A stretch of DNA of 64,000 bases from contig CAJTML010000002.1 in the NCBI GenBank assembly GCA_910577495.1, positions 9,580 to 73,579 on the forward strand, given 5' to 3'. This document shows, piece after piece, positions 1 to 8,762 of this stretch. The position numbers were made by a program, and so were the translations under genes. Source of the stretch: an uncultured Eggerthellaceae bacterium (GTDB lineage: Bacteria > Actinomycetota > Coriobacteriia > Coriobacteriales > Eggerthellaceae). Within the stretch, counting starts at the first letter, position 1. Every line of letters begins with the position of its first letter. The notes under the pieces are model-generated. The model worked only from the letters and a program-made list of their open reading frames with translations, had not been told where the DNA came from and ran no database searches.

Positions 1-2182
1 TATCCAACGGATTAGTGAGAATGACGTTTATTGCGCCGATCTGGTCTTTCAGCTCCATTGCCACCAGCGCAATTTCACGTTGAACCTCAGCTGCGCCCTC
101 AATATCCTCCAAGAAACCAACCAAGTCCTGACACGCCGTAATAACCTTTTCAGCGTGGTTTTCAAGCTGAGAGCCCAACTCAACCAGTGCCTGGAACGTA
201 TCCGACGAGCGAATCTCAGTGTTAATCCAAAGCTCAACTATGTCGTATGACTTATTGCGCTTATTTGCGTCGAAAAAGAGCAGATCCTTAATATGTGCGC
301 AGAATTCCTTCGCCACCAGCGAATACTCTGCCGACGCCAACTTCGCCTTATTCGTTAACCCGTAGAAGAGCGTGCAGCTCTCCCCCATGAGTTTCTGCTC
401 AACCTTACGTTCAGCGCGATTGTACAGATTTCGCGTGGAGTCGGTTTCGCCAATCTGGCTTACCAGTCGACTGATTTCTTCGGCATTAAGTTCAACTGAG
501 AAAGCTCGGCGCGCTTCATTCTCAGCACCGTGAGCCTCATCCAGCACCCAATAACGAAGCGGCGGCAGCAAACCACCATCAGCGGCCTGATCACAGAAGA
601 ATAGACTGTGATTAGTGACGACAATGTTCGCCGCCTCGGCCTTCCTACGCGAGCCATACACAAAGCACGTATTACCATAAAAGGGGCATTTCCGGCGCAA
701 ACATTCCCTACTGGTCGTAGTAATTGACCAGCGTGGCAGTGTTCGGTAGTCAATCTTGAGGCTATCTAAATCGTCGTAGTCAGATTGCTCAATATAAGAC
801 AGCAGGGCTGCATACGCAGGTGCTTGCGAAATCTCTTTGCCGGCCACCTCACGTGTTCCGATGCCGTCTCGTCCAATCCGGTCAATCTTTCGCAAACACG
901 GATAGTGCGAAAATCCCTTCAGTGAAACAAATTCCAGCTTCCCAAACGCAGGATTTTGTTCTGCTAGCGCTTGGCGAAGCGCCGGAAGTTCATGATAAAC
1001 CAGCTGGTCAAGCAACGCGTTCGTCTTGGTTGCAACACCAACTCCTATATTATTATCAAGCGAGGTCAACACCGAAGGTACCAGGTAGGCCATAGACTTG
1101 CCAACCCCTGTACCCGCTTCAACCATGAGGTTTTCTGACGTCGCAAAAGCATTGCGTACAGCTTGCGCCATCTCTAATTGCTCTGCACGCGGCTCAAAAT
1201 CATCGTATAAACACCCAACAAGACCAGCTTGCGAAAAAGCTGCCTCAATATCTGCAGGCTCCGGAAATACGAGTTTTCGCTCTGGATCTGCAGCAATATC
1301 GTCGGCATCTAACTTCGGCTTACCAATTACATTCGTAACTCGCGCTTTTCGCATCGTTCTGAGCGAGTAATTAACATCAGTAAACGTCGGTGCACTCTCA
1401 GTGCTCCCTGAGTCCAGCGCATCCTTATTGTTTGAACTCTCTCGCTCTGCCAGTTGCAGCTGATGCTGCTCTTTGTACTGGTTGGCGAAATACTCAAAGA
1501 CAATTTGCGTTGACCACTGATCCGGCGTTGCGAGGTCAGCAATCTCACAAACTAACGCGCTCGGCATACTCGCAATAGCAGCTAATAGAATCCTGTAGAT
1601 TGCACACGTAGCAGCGACGTCATCGTCTGCCCGATGCGTTGATACTGGCGCCCCAAACGCTTTTACCAGGTCAATAAGCCGATGAGACTTCATTCGAGGA
1701 AGTGCAATGCGAGTCAAATCTAGCGAATCAATCCATTGATTCGTCAGCAGGGGATATCCACTTGGATGCTTCGTAGTAAATGTTCTATCGAATTCGGCAT
1801 TGTGCGCAATTACTTTTGCGTCGCCAACAAATTCGACCAACTGAGCCAACGCTTCTTCTGGTGTAGGGGCGTCAGCCACGTCGTCATCATGAATGTTTGT
1901 AAGATACTGCACATCGTCAGGAATGGGTTTACCTGGGTTAACAAACGTATTAAACCACCCAGTGATTTCGCCATTCTCCATCCGGGCAGCTGCAATTTGC
2001 GTTAACTCATCATGGTGGAAGGAAAAACCAGTAGTTTCAGTATCGAGAACTACGATATTTTGATCCAATTCACCAAATTTTGCGTGCTTTGCAATATCAG
2101 CCAAGCGCTCGTACCGAGCAATCACGTCTTCTGGCGTTCCATCTAAGATGTATGTTGATAGTTTTGCTGATCCCATATCCAT
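1..2182 (-). CDS. dinG: DinG-family helicase with N-terminal DEDDh exonuclease (3' end cut by window)
   Basis: The reading frame stays open on the minus strand from an ATG at 2182 to the window edge, giving 727 visible residues. An N-terminal exonuclease domain carries DTETTG at residues 47-52 and later HNAEFD and HRADDD, the DEDDh pattern. A superfamily 2 helicase follows with Walker A EAGTGVGKS near 355, a four-cysteine cluster near 450-505 (spaced like the XPD/DinG iron-sulfur site) and a DEAH box near 547. This fusion is the Gram-positive DinG type; whether it unwinds DNA, or acts only as a nuclease as in some firmicutes, cannot be read from sequence. No strong ribosome binding site precedes the ATG. 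It is divergent from the gene at 2311. Confidence 0.88.
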   Translation of the reverse strand, partial: MDMGSAKLSTYILDGTPEDVIARYERLADIAKHAKFGELDQNIVVLDTETTGFSFHHDELTQIAAARMENGEITGWFNTFVNPGKPIPDDVQYLTNIHDDDVADAPTPEEALAQLVEFVGDAKVIAHNAEFDRTFTTKHPSGYPLLTNQWIDSLDLTRIALPRMKSHRLIDLVKAFGAPVSTHRADDDVAATCAIYRILLAAIASMPSALVCEIADLATPDQWSTQIVFEYFANQYKEQHQLQLAERESSNNKDALDSGSTESAPTFTDVNYSLRTMRKARVTNVIGKPKLDADDIAADPERKLVFPEPADIEAAFSQAGLVGCLYDDFEPRAEQLEMAQAVRNAFATSENLMVEAGTGVGKSMAYLVPSVLTSLDNNIGVGVATKTNALLDQLVYHELPALRQALAEQNPAFGKLEFVSLKGFSHYPCLRKIDRIGRDGIGTREVAGKEISQAPAYAALLSYIEQSDYDDLDSLKIDYRTLPRWSITTTSRECLRRKCPFYGNTCFVYGSRRKAEAANIVVTNHSLFFCDQAADGGLLPPLRYWVLDEAHGAENEARRAFSVELNAEEISRLVSQIGETDSTRNLYNRAERKVEQKLMGESCTLFYGLTNKAKLASAEYSLVAKEFCAHIKDLLFFDANKRNKSYDIVELWINTEIRSSDTFQALVELGSQLENHAEKVITACQDLVGFLEDIEGAAEVQREIALVAMELKDQIGAINVILTNPLD

Positions 2183-2310
2183 AACTTGATACGTTAATCC
2201 TCTTCAATCAAATTGTGCAGTCCTCGAATTATCTCACGATTCGCACGCTTAAACCTGCATAACTTCAATTTGCTACGTTATAGTAGTTTTAAAACATGTT
2301 TGGGGGTTAT

Positions 2311-2955
2311 ATGGCTCAAGATCAATTCTTTGGAACGTACTATCAGTTCGAAACTGCCTCTAAGAAAGATGCTGGTCTTTTACTTGGTGCAGATAATCTG
2401 GTTGGAGATATTTACGATATTGTCTTCAAAAAGGAAGACAATACTACAACCGCCTGGCTCCTTAACCGCTTTGGTCAAGAGGTTGGCTTTTTTGACCAGG
2501 AGAAGTCTCGACAGTTATCCCTTCTGACTGCTAAAAACTGGGAGGTTAAGGCTATTCTTTCCTTCGTTGCTTTCACTGAAAGCCCGCAACCTGGATTTTA
2601 TTGGGGCGAATGCGCTATTGTTGCTTGGTCTCATAGTATTAATGATCCAATGCAGAAGTTCTTAGCAAAGACTGCACAGCGTATTGGCGAAGGAATCAGG
2701 CCAAATCTTGATTTTGGTAAGCAAGGTATTCAGCAGATCATTGAATCTGATGGTACGTGGCAGCCTCAAAAAACTATTCCGCTTCCAGCCAAGAAACCCG
2801 GCACTGTTATCATGAAGTCTCATCTTAAGCTTTCCGAGAAGATGATTGAACAAGGTCGCAAAGGGAATAAAGGCTGTTATATCATCAGCTGGGCGTTTCT
2901 GTTAGCGCTCGTTGCACTTGTAGTGATATTTGGAAAGTCATGTATTGGTTTTTAA
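2311..2955 (+). CDS. Hypothetical protein with one C-terminal membrane anchor
   Basis: This encodes 214 residues. The ATG at 2311 is chosen over one 15 bases upstream because a TTGGGGG ribosome binding site sits just before it. The body is soluble, with no motif I recognise. The segment near residues 45-65 (WLLNRFGQEVGFF) hints at a small beta-rich domain. A hydrophobic helix (ISWAFLLALVALVVIF) lies at roughly residues 190-206, so the protein is probably tail-anchored with its bulk in the cytoplasm. It stands alone between divergent dinG and convergent ddl and ends at a shared terminator. Function unknown. Confidence 0.75.
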   Translation: MAQDQFFGTYYQFETASKKDAGLLLGADNLVGDIYDIVFKKEDNTTTAWLLNRFGQEVGFFDQEKSRQLSLLTAKNWEVKAILSFVAFTESPQPGFYWGECAIVAWSHSINDPMQKFLAKTAQRIGEGIRPNLDFGKQGIQQIIESDGTWQPQKTIPLPAKKPGTVIMKSHLKLSEKMIEQGRKGNKGCYIISWAFLLALVALVVIFGKSCIGF

Positions 2956-2974
2956 CGTTACGTTATTCGGTGAC

Positions 2975-3005
2975 AAAAAGGGGCGATTAACGCCCCTTTC
3001 CTATT
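2975..3005. terminator. Bidirectional intrinsic terminator
   Basis: A GGGGCG/CGCCCC stem (2980-2985 and 2991-2996) with a five-base loop is flanked by an A run on the left and a T-rich tract on the right. It can therefore end the plus-strand gene at 2955 and the minus-strand ddl. Confidence 0.8.
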
Positions 3006-3020
3006 TCTTCAATATCTGGC

Positions 3021-3959
3021 TTATGATTCTAGCGCCAGTTCTATCAACTCAGTACAAAGTTCTGAGAATGACTGACCTGAAGCACGAGCAGCATCCGGCA
3101 AGAGCGAAGTTGCTGTCATTCCAGGTAAGGTATTCGTCTCTAACGCCCAAGGTTTTCCTGAGCCGTCCAGAATAAAGTCCGTTCGCGATACTCCTTTACA
3201 GCCCAGAGCGTGATGAGCTTTAACTGCATGTTCTTGTATCATCTCAGTTAAGTCGTCGTTTAACTCCGCAGGACATACGTGTCGTGAGCCGCCAGGCTTA
3301 TATTTGGAGTCAAAGTCATAAAAATCTCCCGTTGGAATAATTTCAATAATCGGCAATGCACGTGCATCATCGTTACCAACTACTGCAACCGTTAATTCTT
3401 TACCTTGCACATAGGTTTCTACAAGAACCTGGTCGTCAAAGGTAAGAGCTTCCTCAATTGCCTTTTGAAGCTCCTCTTTTCCTGAAACAATAAATACACC
3501 AAGTGTACTGCCTTCTTTACTTGGTTTCACTACGCACGTGTCACCCACCAGAGCAATAATCTTATCAAGATCAACATCTTCGCTTGTGGTAAGCGTAATA
3601 GATACCGGCGTATTTATACCATTATGTGAATAAAAGACTTTTGCTTTGGCTTTATCCATCGCTAATGCGCTTGACCACACATTTGACCCAATGTAGGGGA
3701 GTCCTACAACCTCTAAGAATCCCTGCATAGCACCATCTTCGCCGTATTTGCCATGTAAGCACAAGAAAGCAATGTCAAAATCTTCATCAATGAGTTTTTT
3801 TAGATCATCTTTATTCGCAGGATCGAGTTCTGTGACTATAAATCCAGCTTCTACAAGTGCTTCTTTCGCACCTCTTCCCGACATCAATGAAATCTGTCGC
3901 TCTCCGCTTCGACCACCAGCAAGAAGAGCTACACGAGTTTGCGAAGGGTTAATTTTCAT
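3021..3959 (-). CDS. ddl: D-alanine--D-alanine ligase
   Basis: This 312-residue ATP-grasp ligase makes the D-Ala-D-Ala dipeptide for peptidoglycan in the cytoplasm. Family motifs in order are LLAGGRSGER near the start, LHGKYGEDGAMQGFLE and LPYIGS in the substrate region, VKPSKEGSTLG in the ATP-grasp lid, and the metal-binding end LETNTLPGMT. The length fits the short DdlB type. The ATG at 3959 follows AGGAGG and a second AGGA. It stands alone, convergent with the gene at 2311, and a parS site lies 88 bases upstream of its start. The residues that distinguish a D-Ala from a D-lactate ligase were not examined in detail. Confidence 0.95.
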   Translation of the reverse strand: MKINPSQTRVALLAGGRSGERQISLMSGRGAKEALVEAGFIVTELDPANKDDLKKLIDEDFDIAFLCLHGKYGEDGAMQGFLEVVGLPYIGSNVWSSALAMDKAKAKVFYSHNGINTPVSITLTTSEDVDLDKIIALVGDTCVVKPSKEGSTLGVFIVSGKEELQKAIEEALTFDDQVLVETYVQGKELTVAVVGNDDARALPIIEIIPTGDFYDFDSKYKPGGSRHVCPAELNDDLTEMIQEHAVKAHHALGCKGVSRTDFILDGSGKPWALETNTLPGMTATSLLPDAARASGQSFSELCTELIELALES

Positions 3960-4046
3960 TCCTAGTTAACCTCCTAGACTGTTATTGCACAGTCGGATTT
4001 GAAATAAGTTCATTCATTATAAGGCAGCTCATATCTCAAATAAACA

Positions 4047-4062
4047 TGTTTCACGTGAAACA
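4047..4062. other. parS site 1 (perfect)
   Basis: The sequence TGTTTCACGTGAAACA is identical to the bacterial parS consensus bound by ParB. It lies in the ddl-rlmN divergent gap, about 6 kb from the inferred origin and about 1.2 kb from parB. Confidence 0.95.
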
Positions 4063-4105
4063 ATATAATCATTTAACAACATAAGACCAGGTAGATAAAA
4101 GGTTT

Positions 4106-4128
4106 TATAATCAGGTATAATCAAACTA
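4106..4128 (+). promoter_or_regulatory. Tandem -10 elements, possible leaderless start of rlmN
   Basis: Two TATAAT hexamers lie at 4106-4111 and 4116-4121. The second ends seven bases before the rlmN ATG at 4128, so transcription from it would begin at or next to the start codon. No clear -35 box and no ribosome binding site are visible. Confidence 0.5.
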
Positions 4129-5171
4129 TGAATACGTTTACAAAAAAATCTCTTAAATCTTACTCATATAACGAGTTGATTAACCTTCTCTCTCAATACA
4201 ACGTACCGAAATTCCGTGCAAAACAGTTATATGAATGGTTATATCTACACCATGTTTCAACTTTTGACGAGATGACGAATCTTCCAAAAGCTCTACGTGA
4301 TACTCTTGCAAACGACTATAGCCTTTCGAATAGTACGATTATTGATACTCAGAAATCCAAAGATGGGACGAGAAAGTATCTCATTCAGCTTGAAGACGGA
4401 TATCTTGTTGAGACTGTTGGTATACCCTCGCAAAATGGACAACGTTTAACCGTTTGTTTCTCTACACAGGTTGGATGTCCTATGCAATGCGCATTCTGTG
4501 CAACCGGTAAAGAAGGTTTTACCCGCAATCTTTTGCCTGGTGAAATATGTGATCAAATACTTCTCGTCCAAGATGACTTTCAGAAACGAGTAACGAACAT
4601 TGTTGGCATGGGTCAAGGCGAACCCTTCTTGAACTACGATAATACCCTTAAAGCCTTAGAAATTATCAATGATCCGAAGGTTATTGGTATAGGTGCACGA
4701 CATATCACACTTTCAACCTGCGGTATCATCCCTAAGATTCATGAATTCTCAAACGTTAAAGAGCAGTTCACACTAGCAGTCTCGCTTCATTCTGCTATTC
4801 AAAGCACTAGGGATTCGCTTATGCCGAAAGTATCTCAATATAATCTTGAGGAGCTTAAAGACTCCCTCGTGGCGTATGTTGAGGCTACAGGGAGGCGTGT
4901 GACTCTGGAATATGCCATGATGCGAGGTGTAAACGACACTAACGAACATCTAAAGGCACTCATAGCTTTCTGCTCTGGACTTCTTTGTCATGTCAATCTC
5001 ATACCTTTAAATGAAATTCCAGATTCCGAGTATCTTCCAAGCACAACAGAAACGGGAAAACACTGGATAGATACGCTTGAATCTCACCATATCGAAACAA
5101 CGCTGCGTAATTCAAAAGGCAGTGATATTGCTGCCGCTTGTGGCCAGCTTAAAAATACCTTTACTCAATAA
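4128..5171 (+). CDS. rlmN: Dual-specificity RNA methyltransferase RlmN
   Basis: This 347-residue radical SAM enzyme methylates C2 of A2503 in 23S rRNA and, in several bacteria, A37 of some tRNAs. The CX3CX2C cluster motif appears in GCPMQCAFCATG near residues 118-129, followed by GMGQGEPFLN. LSTCGIIPKI lies near 195, and the C-terminal AACGQL holds the second, methyl-carrying cysteine near 340. Length is normal for the family. It is monocistronic, starting close behind its -10 element (possibly leaderless) and ending at a strong terminator. Confidence 0.95.
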   Translation: MNTFTKKSLKSYSYNELINLLSQYNVPKFRAKQLYEWLYLHHVSTFDEMTNLPKALRDTLANDYSLSNSTIIDTQKSKDGTRKYLIQLEDGYLVETVGIPSQNGQRLTVCFSTQVGCPMQCAFCATGKEGFTRNLLPGEICDQILLVQDDFQKRVTNIVGMGQGEPFLNYDNTLKALEIINDPKVIGIGARHITLSTCGIIPKIHEFSNVKEQFTLAVSLHSAIQSTRDSLMPKVSQYNLEELKDSLVAYVEATGRRVTLEYAMMRGVNDTNEHLKALIAFCSGLLCHVNLIPLNEIPDSEYLPSTTETGKHWIDTLESHHIETTLRNSKGSDIAAACGQLKNTFTQ

Positions 5172-5173
5172 AT

Positions 5174-5204
5174 AATAAAGGGGCTTGAAGCCCCTTTATT
5201 ATTT
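5174..5204. terminator. Bidirectional intrinsic terminator between rlmN and parB
   Basis: An 11-bp stem, AATAAAGGGGC at 5174-5184 paired with GCCCCTTTATT at 5190-5200, has a TTGAA loop. The A/T-rich outer arms serve both strands. The next base block is parS site 2. Confidence 0.85.
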
Positions 5205-5206
5205 AT

Positions 5207-5222
5207 TGTTTCACGTGAAACA
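5207..5222. other. parS site 2 (perfect)
   Basis: A perfect TGTTTCACGTGAAACA lies between the rlmN/parB terminator and the parB stop codon. Confidence 0.95.
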
Positions 5223-5228
5223 TTCAGA

Positions 5229-6275
5229 TTATTCTTCATTATGAGTTATCTGCTGGAAGAGGCGCTGTAAGTCCTCTTCGTCTTTAAACTCAATTTCAAT
5301 CTTATTCTTACCTTTTACAGACTTAACACGCACATTAGTCTGCAAAGTCTCACGTAAATTGCGAGCCACTGTCTTAAACGTCTTAGGCATTGGCTCACGC
5401 GGCGTAGAAGAAGTGTTTTGTTTTCCTGCCAATAAACGTGCAATAGCTTCTGCTTCACGTACAGATAGCTTCTCCTGGACAAGTTTATCAGTAAGCTTTT
5501 GACGTCCTTCTTTAGTTGGAATTGAAAGGATTGCTCGCGCGTGACCTGCGGTTATCTTGTCTTCAAAGAGTAATTGCTGAGCATCCTCGGGTAATTCTAG
5601 GAGACGCAATGCATTAGCAACTGTCGAACGGCCTTTTGAAACAGCTTGAGCTACTTCGGCTTGAGTCATTCGACGACGTTCCATCATCCTTCGGTACCCA
5701 TATGCTTCTTCAATAGGATTCAGGTCTGAACGCTGGATATTCTCAATAAGTGCCAGCTCTAACGCTTCATCATCGTTTGCATCTTTAATTCGGATGGGAA
5801 CTTTCTTTAAACCGGCTAATTGAGAAGCCTGCCAACGACGTTCACCGGCAATAATCTGATATCGGTTGTCAGGAAGCGGACGAACCAGGATTGGCTGTAG
5901 TAAGCCATCCTTTTTAATTGAAGATGCTAATTCTTCTAATTCTTCTTTATCGAAATTCGTTCGTGGCTGGTCAGGATTCGGTTCTACGAGCTTAATATCA
6001 ACTTCGTCAGTATTCTTTTTCTCCTCAGAAGGCGCCTTTTCAGCTTTAGCTACCTTTTGAGCCTTGTTATCAGTAACCGATACTGGTTGCTTCTCAACCT
6101 CGCGCTCAACAACAATACCTTCTTCAGCAGCAAGAGGATCGATTATCGTTGAACTTTCTTCTACCTCAACACGCACCCGGTGAGGAGTGGTCTCCATAGG
6201 TGTTGCTTCCTCCATAGATCCACTTAAAAGAGAATTTAAACCACGGCCAAGGCCTTTTTTGACATTATTAGCCAC
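5229..6275 (-). CDS. parB: Chromosome-partitioning protein ParB
   Basis: This 348-residue CTPase DNA-binding clamp loads at parS and spreads to organise the origin region. The N-terminus (VKKGLGRGLNSLL) is the ParA-interacting peptide. After an acidic linker, VEPNPDQPR begins the CTP-binding ParB/Srx domain near residue 97, with AGERRWQAS and ENIQRSDLNPIEEA boxes. The helix-turn-helix (MTQAEVAQAVSKGRSTVANALRL) lies near 200, and a lysine-rich dimerisation domain closes the protein. Its GTG start overlaps the parA stop by 8 bases, indicating translational coupling. Six parS or parS-like sites lie in this window. Confidence 0.96.
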   Translation of the reverse strand: MANNVKKGLGRGLNSLLSGSMEEATPMETTPHRVRVEVEESSTIIDPLAAEEGIVVEREVEKQPVSVTDNKAQKVAKAEKAPSEEKKNTDEVDIKLVEPNPDQPRTNFDKEELEELASSIKKDGLLQPILVRPLPDNRYQIIAGERRWQASQLAGLKKVPIRIKDANDDEALELALIENIQRSDLNPIEEAYGYRRMMERRRMTQAEVAQAVSKGRSTVANALRLLELPEDAQQLLFEDKITAGHARAILSIPTKEGRQKLTDKLVQEKLSVREAEAIARLLAGKQNTSSTPREPMPKTFKTVARNLRETLQTNVRVKSVKGKNKIEIEFKDEEDLQRLFQQITHNEE

Positions 6276-7254
6276 GTTGTATCACTTCCTTTGCGAGATC
6301 TAAATAAGCTGTAGCACCTTTACCGGTAGGATCATAAGTAATAATCGCTTGTCCATAACTTGGTGCTTCTGATAGTTTTACGGTACGAGGAATCAGTGTC
6401 TTAAATACTGATTTACCAAAGTAATTACGTACTTCTTCAACTACCTGACGGGATAAAGTAGTTCGACCATCATACATGGTGAGCAAAACACCATAGATAT
6501 CCAACGTCGGATTTAAGCGAGATTTGACACGTTTCATTGAATCAAGAAGTTTTGTCACGCCTTCCAATGCATAAAACTCGCATTGAATAGGGATAATCAA
6601 CTTATCAGACGCCACTAAAGCATTAATAGTCAGCAAGCCGAGCGCAGGCGGGCAGTCAATTAAGATGTAATCATATTTACCGCGAAGTGATCCTGTTGCG
6701 TCCTTTAAGCGGTTTTCACGCGCCATCTCAGTCACAAGCTCTACTTCTGCACCTGCTAAATTAATAGTTGCCGGAACAATATCTACACCTTCGCAAATAT
6801 CAGGAATAATTACTTCCTCAATCGGCACGTCATTTAAGAGAACGTCATAAATACAGTTCTGAATCTGACTCTTCATTACACCGAGACCACTTGAGGAATT
6901 ACCTTGCGGGTCTAGATCAACCAATAAGACTTGCTTTCCAAGTGAACCCAAAGCAGCAGCCAAATTCACCGCAGTAGTTGATTTACCAACTCCGCCTTTT
7001 TGGTTGATGATTGCGAGAATCTTTGTCTGCCCAATTACATGTTTAACGGGCGCTTTATCTTTATAAGTTTTTAAAGGGGTTACAGGAATCTCTTGAACAG
7101 GAGGTTGAACGGCTGGTCGTTCTATAACCTCAATATACTCTTCTGCATCCACTTCGTGTTCAACTTCAGGTTCACTTGCTGACGCCTGTTGTGATGGTTG
7201 AGTTGTAAACTCGTTGTCTTTTTTGTCGCGTTTTAAGCCATCAAAGAATCCCAC
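6268..7254 (-). CDS. parA: Chromosome-partitioning ATPase ParA (Soj)
   Basis: The product is a deviant-Walker ATPase that works with ParB to segregate origins. QKGGVGKSTTAVNLA is the Walker A box, after an acidic N-terminal tail of about 90 residues; VDLDPQGN and DCPPALGLL follow. The frame is open to 7434, but the GTG at 7254 (giving MGFFDGLKRD, 328 aa) is preferred because AAGGGGG lies just upstream, and because the longer form would read through the parS palindrome. It is cotranscribed with parB. Confidence 0.95.
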   Translation of the reverse strand: MGFFDGLKRDKKDNEFTTQPSQQASASEPEVEHEVDAEEYIEVIERPAVQPPVQEIPVTPLKTYKDKAPVKHVIGQTKILAIINQKGGVGKSTTAVNLAAALGSLGKQVLLVDLDPQGNSSSGLGVMKSQIQNCIYDVLLNDVPIEEVIIPDICEGVDIVPATINLAGAEVELVTEMARENRLKDATGSLRGKYDYILIDCPPALGLLTINALVASDKLIIPIQCEFYALEGVTKLLDSMKRVKSRLNPTLDIYGVLLTMYDGRTTLSRQVVEEVRNYFGKSVFKTLIPRTVKLSEAPSYGQAIITYDPTGKGATAYLDLAKEVIQRG

Positions 7255-7290
7255 AAGGACCCCCTTTCTTATTGATTGGACAGTATACCC

Positions 7291-7324
7291 TGTTTTCAAT
7301 GTTTCACGTGAAACATTGAAAACA
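7291..7324. other. 34-bp perfect palindrome centred on parS site 3
   Basis: The 16-bp parS consensus at 7300-7315 is extended by nine complementary bases on each side (TGTTTTCAA and TTGAAAACA), giving a perfect 34-bp palindrome. It lies in the rsmG-parA gap, in the parA leader on the minus strand. The extension exceeds what ParB needs, so it may have a second role, such as autoregulation of parAB or a cruciform. Confidence 0.95.
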
Positions 7325-7363
7325 ATATTTGTTTGTCGGCAAAAGAAAGCGATAAAGCAATAC

Positions 7364-8014
7364 TTAGAGTGGTTTCTTTTGAGCGAATCCTGTTTTACGA
7401 GGCAACTTGATTGTTGGTTTTGAAACTTTTTCAAATACCACTATGCAACGATGTTTGTCATAGAGCTCGAAATCACGTCTTGAAACAAGTTTCATGCCAA
7501 GTGTTTTCTCTAAACTAAGTGCTTTAGTAAATTCTTCATCTTCTAAGTTGCTTTTATAACAAATCAGGTATCCACCTTTAATAAGAAGGGGAGATGCGAA
7601 TTCCATCAAAATAGATAATTGAGACAAGGCTCGTGCAGTAATAACAGCGAAGCTCTGAGGTTGCTCTTTTGCGAGATCTTCAATTCGTCCATGATACGTC
7701 GAAACTGAAGATAAATCTAACTCTTTAATAATAGTATCTAAAACTGCGGTCTTCTTTCCAACTGAATCAACAAGAAGTGTCTCTCTTCCACTGGTGACCG
7801 CAAGCGGTATACCTGGATAGCCGGCACCACAACCAATATCAGCATAGCGCCCTTCCGGCGCTTTATTAAGCTCCTCTAAGCCAGTTAGTGAATCCTCAAT
7901 ATGAAATTTCTTGCCTTCATCAAATGAATCAATGCGAGTTAAGTTAGTAATCTTATTTGCCTCTAATACCAGCTCAAGGTGTTTCTCTAACACTGACTGC
8001 GTAGTCGAATCCAT
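7364..8014 (-). CDS. rsmG: 16S rRNA (guanine527-N7)-methyltransferase RsmG (GidB)
   Basis: This SAM-dependent methyltransferase modifies G527 of 16S rRNA. The motif I glycine loop reads ADIGCGAGYPGIPLA, followed by LLVDSVGKK and, later, VITARALS, all GidB hallmarks. The frame is open to 8092, but the ATG at 8014 (MDSTTQSVLE, 216 aa) has AAAGG eight bases upstream and follows a TATAAT-like element and a terminator. Position between the rpmH row and parAB is the classic order. Confidence 0.93.
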   Translation of the reverse strand: MDSTTQSVLEKHLELVLEANKITNLTRIDSFDEGKKFHIEDSLTGLEELNKAPEGRYADIGCGAGYPGIPLAVTSGRETLLVDSVGKKTAVLDTIIKELDLSSVSTYHGRIEDLAKEQPQSFAVITARALSQLSILMEFASPLLIKGGYLICYKSNLEDEEFTKALSLEKTLGMKLVSRRDFELYDKHRCIVVFEKVSKPTIKLPRKTGFAQKKPL

Positions 8015-8033
8015 ATCCCATACCTTTAGTAGA

Positions 8034-8039
8034 ATTATA
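8034..8039 (-). promoter_or_regulatory. Probable -10 box of the rsmG-parA-parB unit
   Basis: TATAAT on the minus strand lies about 20 bases before the rsmG ATG, just after a minus-strand terminator. The matching -35 is weak. It would make rsmG-parAB a separate transcription unit from khpB. Confidence 0.45.
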
Positions 8040-8049
8040 TTTTCCTTAT

Positions 8050-8093
8050 CATAAAAAAATGTCTGGATAGTTTTCATCAACCATCCAGACATT
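8050..8093 (-). terminator. Intrinsic terminator after khpB
   Basis: Read on the minus strand, an 11-bp perfect stem (arms 8083-8093 and 8058-8068) with a 14-base loop is followed by a run of seven T. It separates khpB from rsmG. Confidence 0.85.
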
Positions 8094-8117
8094 CTATAAA
8101 TACTATAAAGAAATAAA

Positions 8118-8666
8118 CTAAACAGGCATTACCACAACGTGTCGTGCACTGCCTTCACCCTCTGAAGCGGTTTCAACGCGCTCATCATCACGGAGTGTAA
8201 TATGAATAATCCTGCGCTCATAAGGAGTCATAGGACGCATCTTAATACTACGATTCTGGCTTACCGCACGATTTGCGGTTGAGTGAGCAATTGACTCCAA
8301 CTTCTCACGTTGACGTCCTTTATATCCTTCGACATCAATCACAACCGGATAACGGAAACCAATCGTGCGAACGGTAATTGCCGAAACAAGGAATTGTAAA
8401 GCATCAAGCGTTTTACCATGTCGACCAATAAGAACAGCAAGATCATCACCAGTGATATCGAGGATTAATTCACCCTCGTCACCTTCATACTCATCAATAG
8501 TAACTTCGCCTACATCAAAGTACTTAAGGATGTCCTGGAGAACATTAATAGCTGTATCAGCGATATTATCAATATCTTCATCAGTCAAAGAGTCTTCTAC
8601 ACCGTCGTCCTCTTCAACTTCTTCGATCTCAATAATTTCTTCTTGAGATTCCAGTTCATCTGCCAT
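8118..8666 (-). CDS. khpB: RNA-binding protein KhpB (Jag/SpoIIIJ-associated)
   Basis: This 182-residue KH-R3H protein binds RNA and in Gram-positives affects cell elongation together with KhpA. The first 30 residues are almost all acidic. The KH domain carries IGRHGKTLDALQ near residue 80, and an R3H domain follows (REKLESIAHSTANRAV, then MTPYERRIIH). The usual Jag-N domain is missing and appears replaced by the acidic tail. The start has AAGGAG eight bases upstream. It follows yidC as in most bacteria, but a hairpin lies between them. Confidence 0.9.
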   Translation of the reverse strand: MADELESQEEIIEIEEVEEDDGVEDSLTDEDIDNIADTAINVLQDILKYFDVGEVTIDEYEGDEGELILDITGDDLAVLIGRHGKTLDALQFLVSAITVRTIGFRYPVVIDVEGYKGRQREKLESIAHSTANRAVSQNRSIKMRPMTPYERRIIHITLRDDERVETASEGEGSARHVVVMPV

Positions 8667-8719
8667 TTTATACTCCTTACTATTGCCAATCAGCTTACTT
8701 TAAGCTGTGAACTTCACCA

Positions 8720-8754
8720 AAAACAAAACAAGGATATAGATACCTATATCCTTG
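8720..8754 (-). terminator. Terminator or attenuator between yidC and khpB
   Basis: On the minus strand an 11-bp stem (CAAGGATATAG paired with CTATATCCTTG, arms 8744-8754 and 8729-8739) with a four-base loop is followed by TTTTGTTTTT. It would end or attenuate transcription coming from rpmH-yidC. Confidence 0.75.
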
Positions 8755-8762
8755 CTGAAAGT

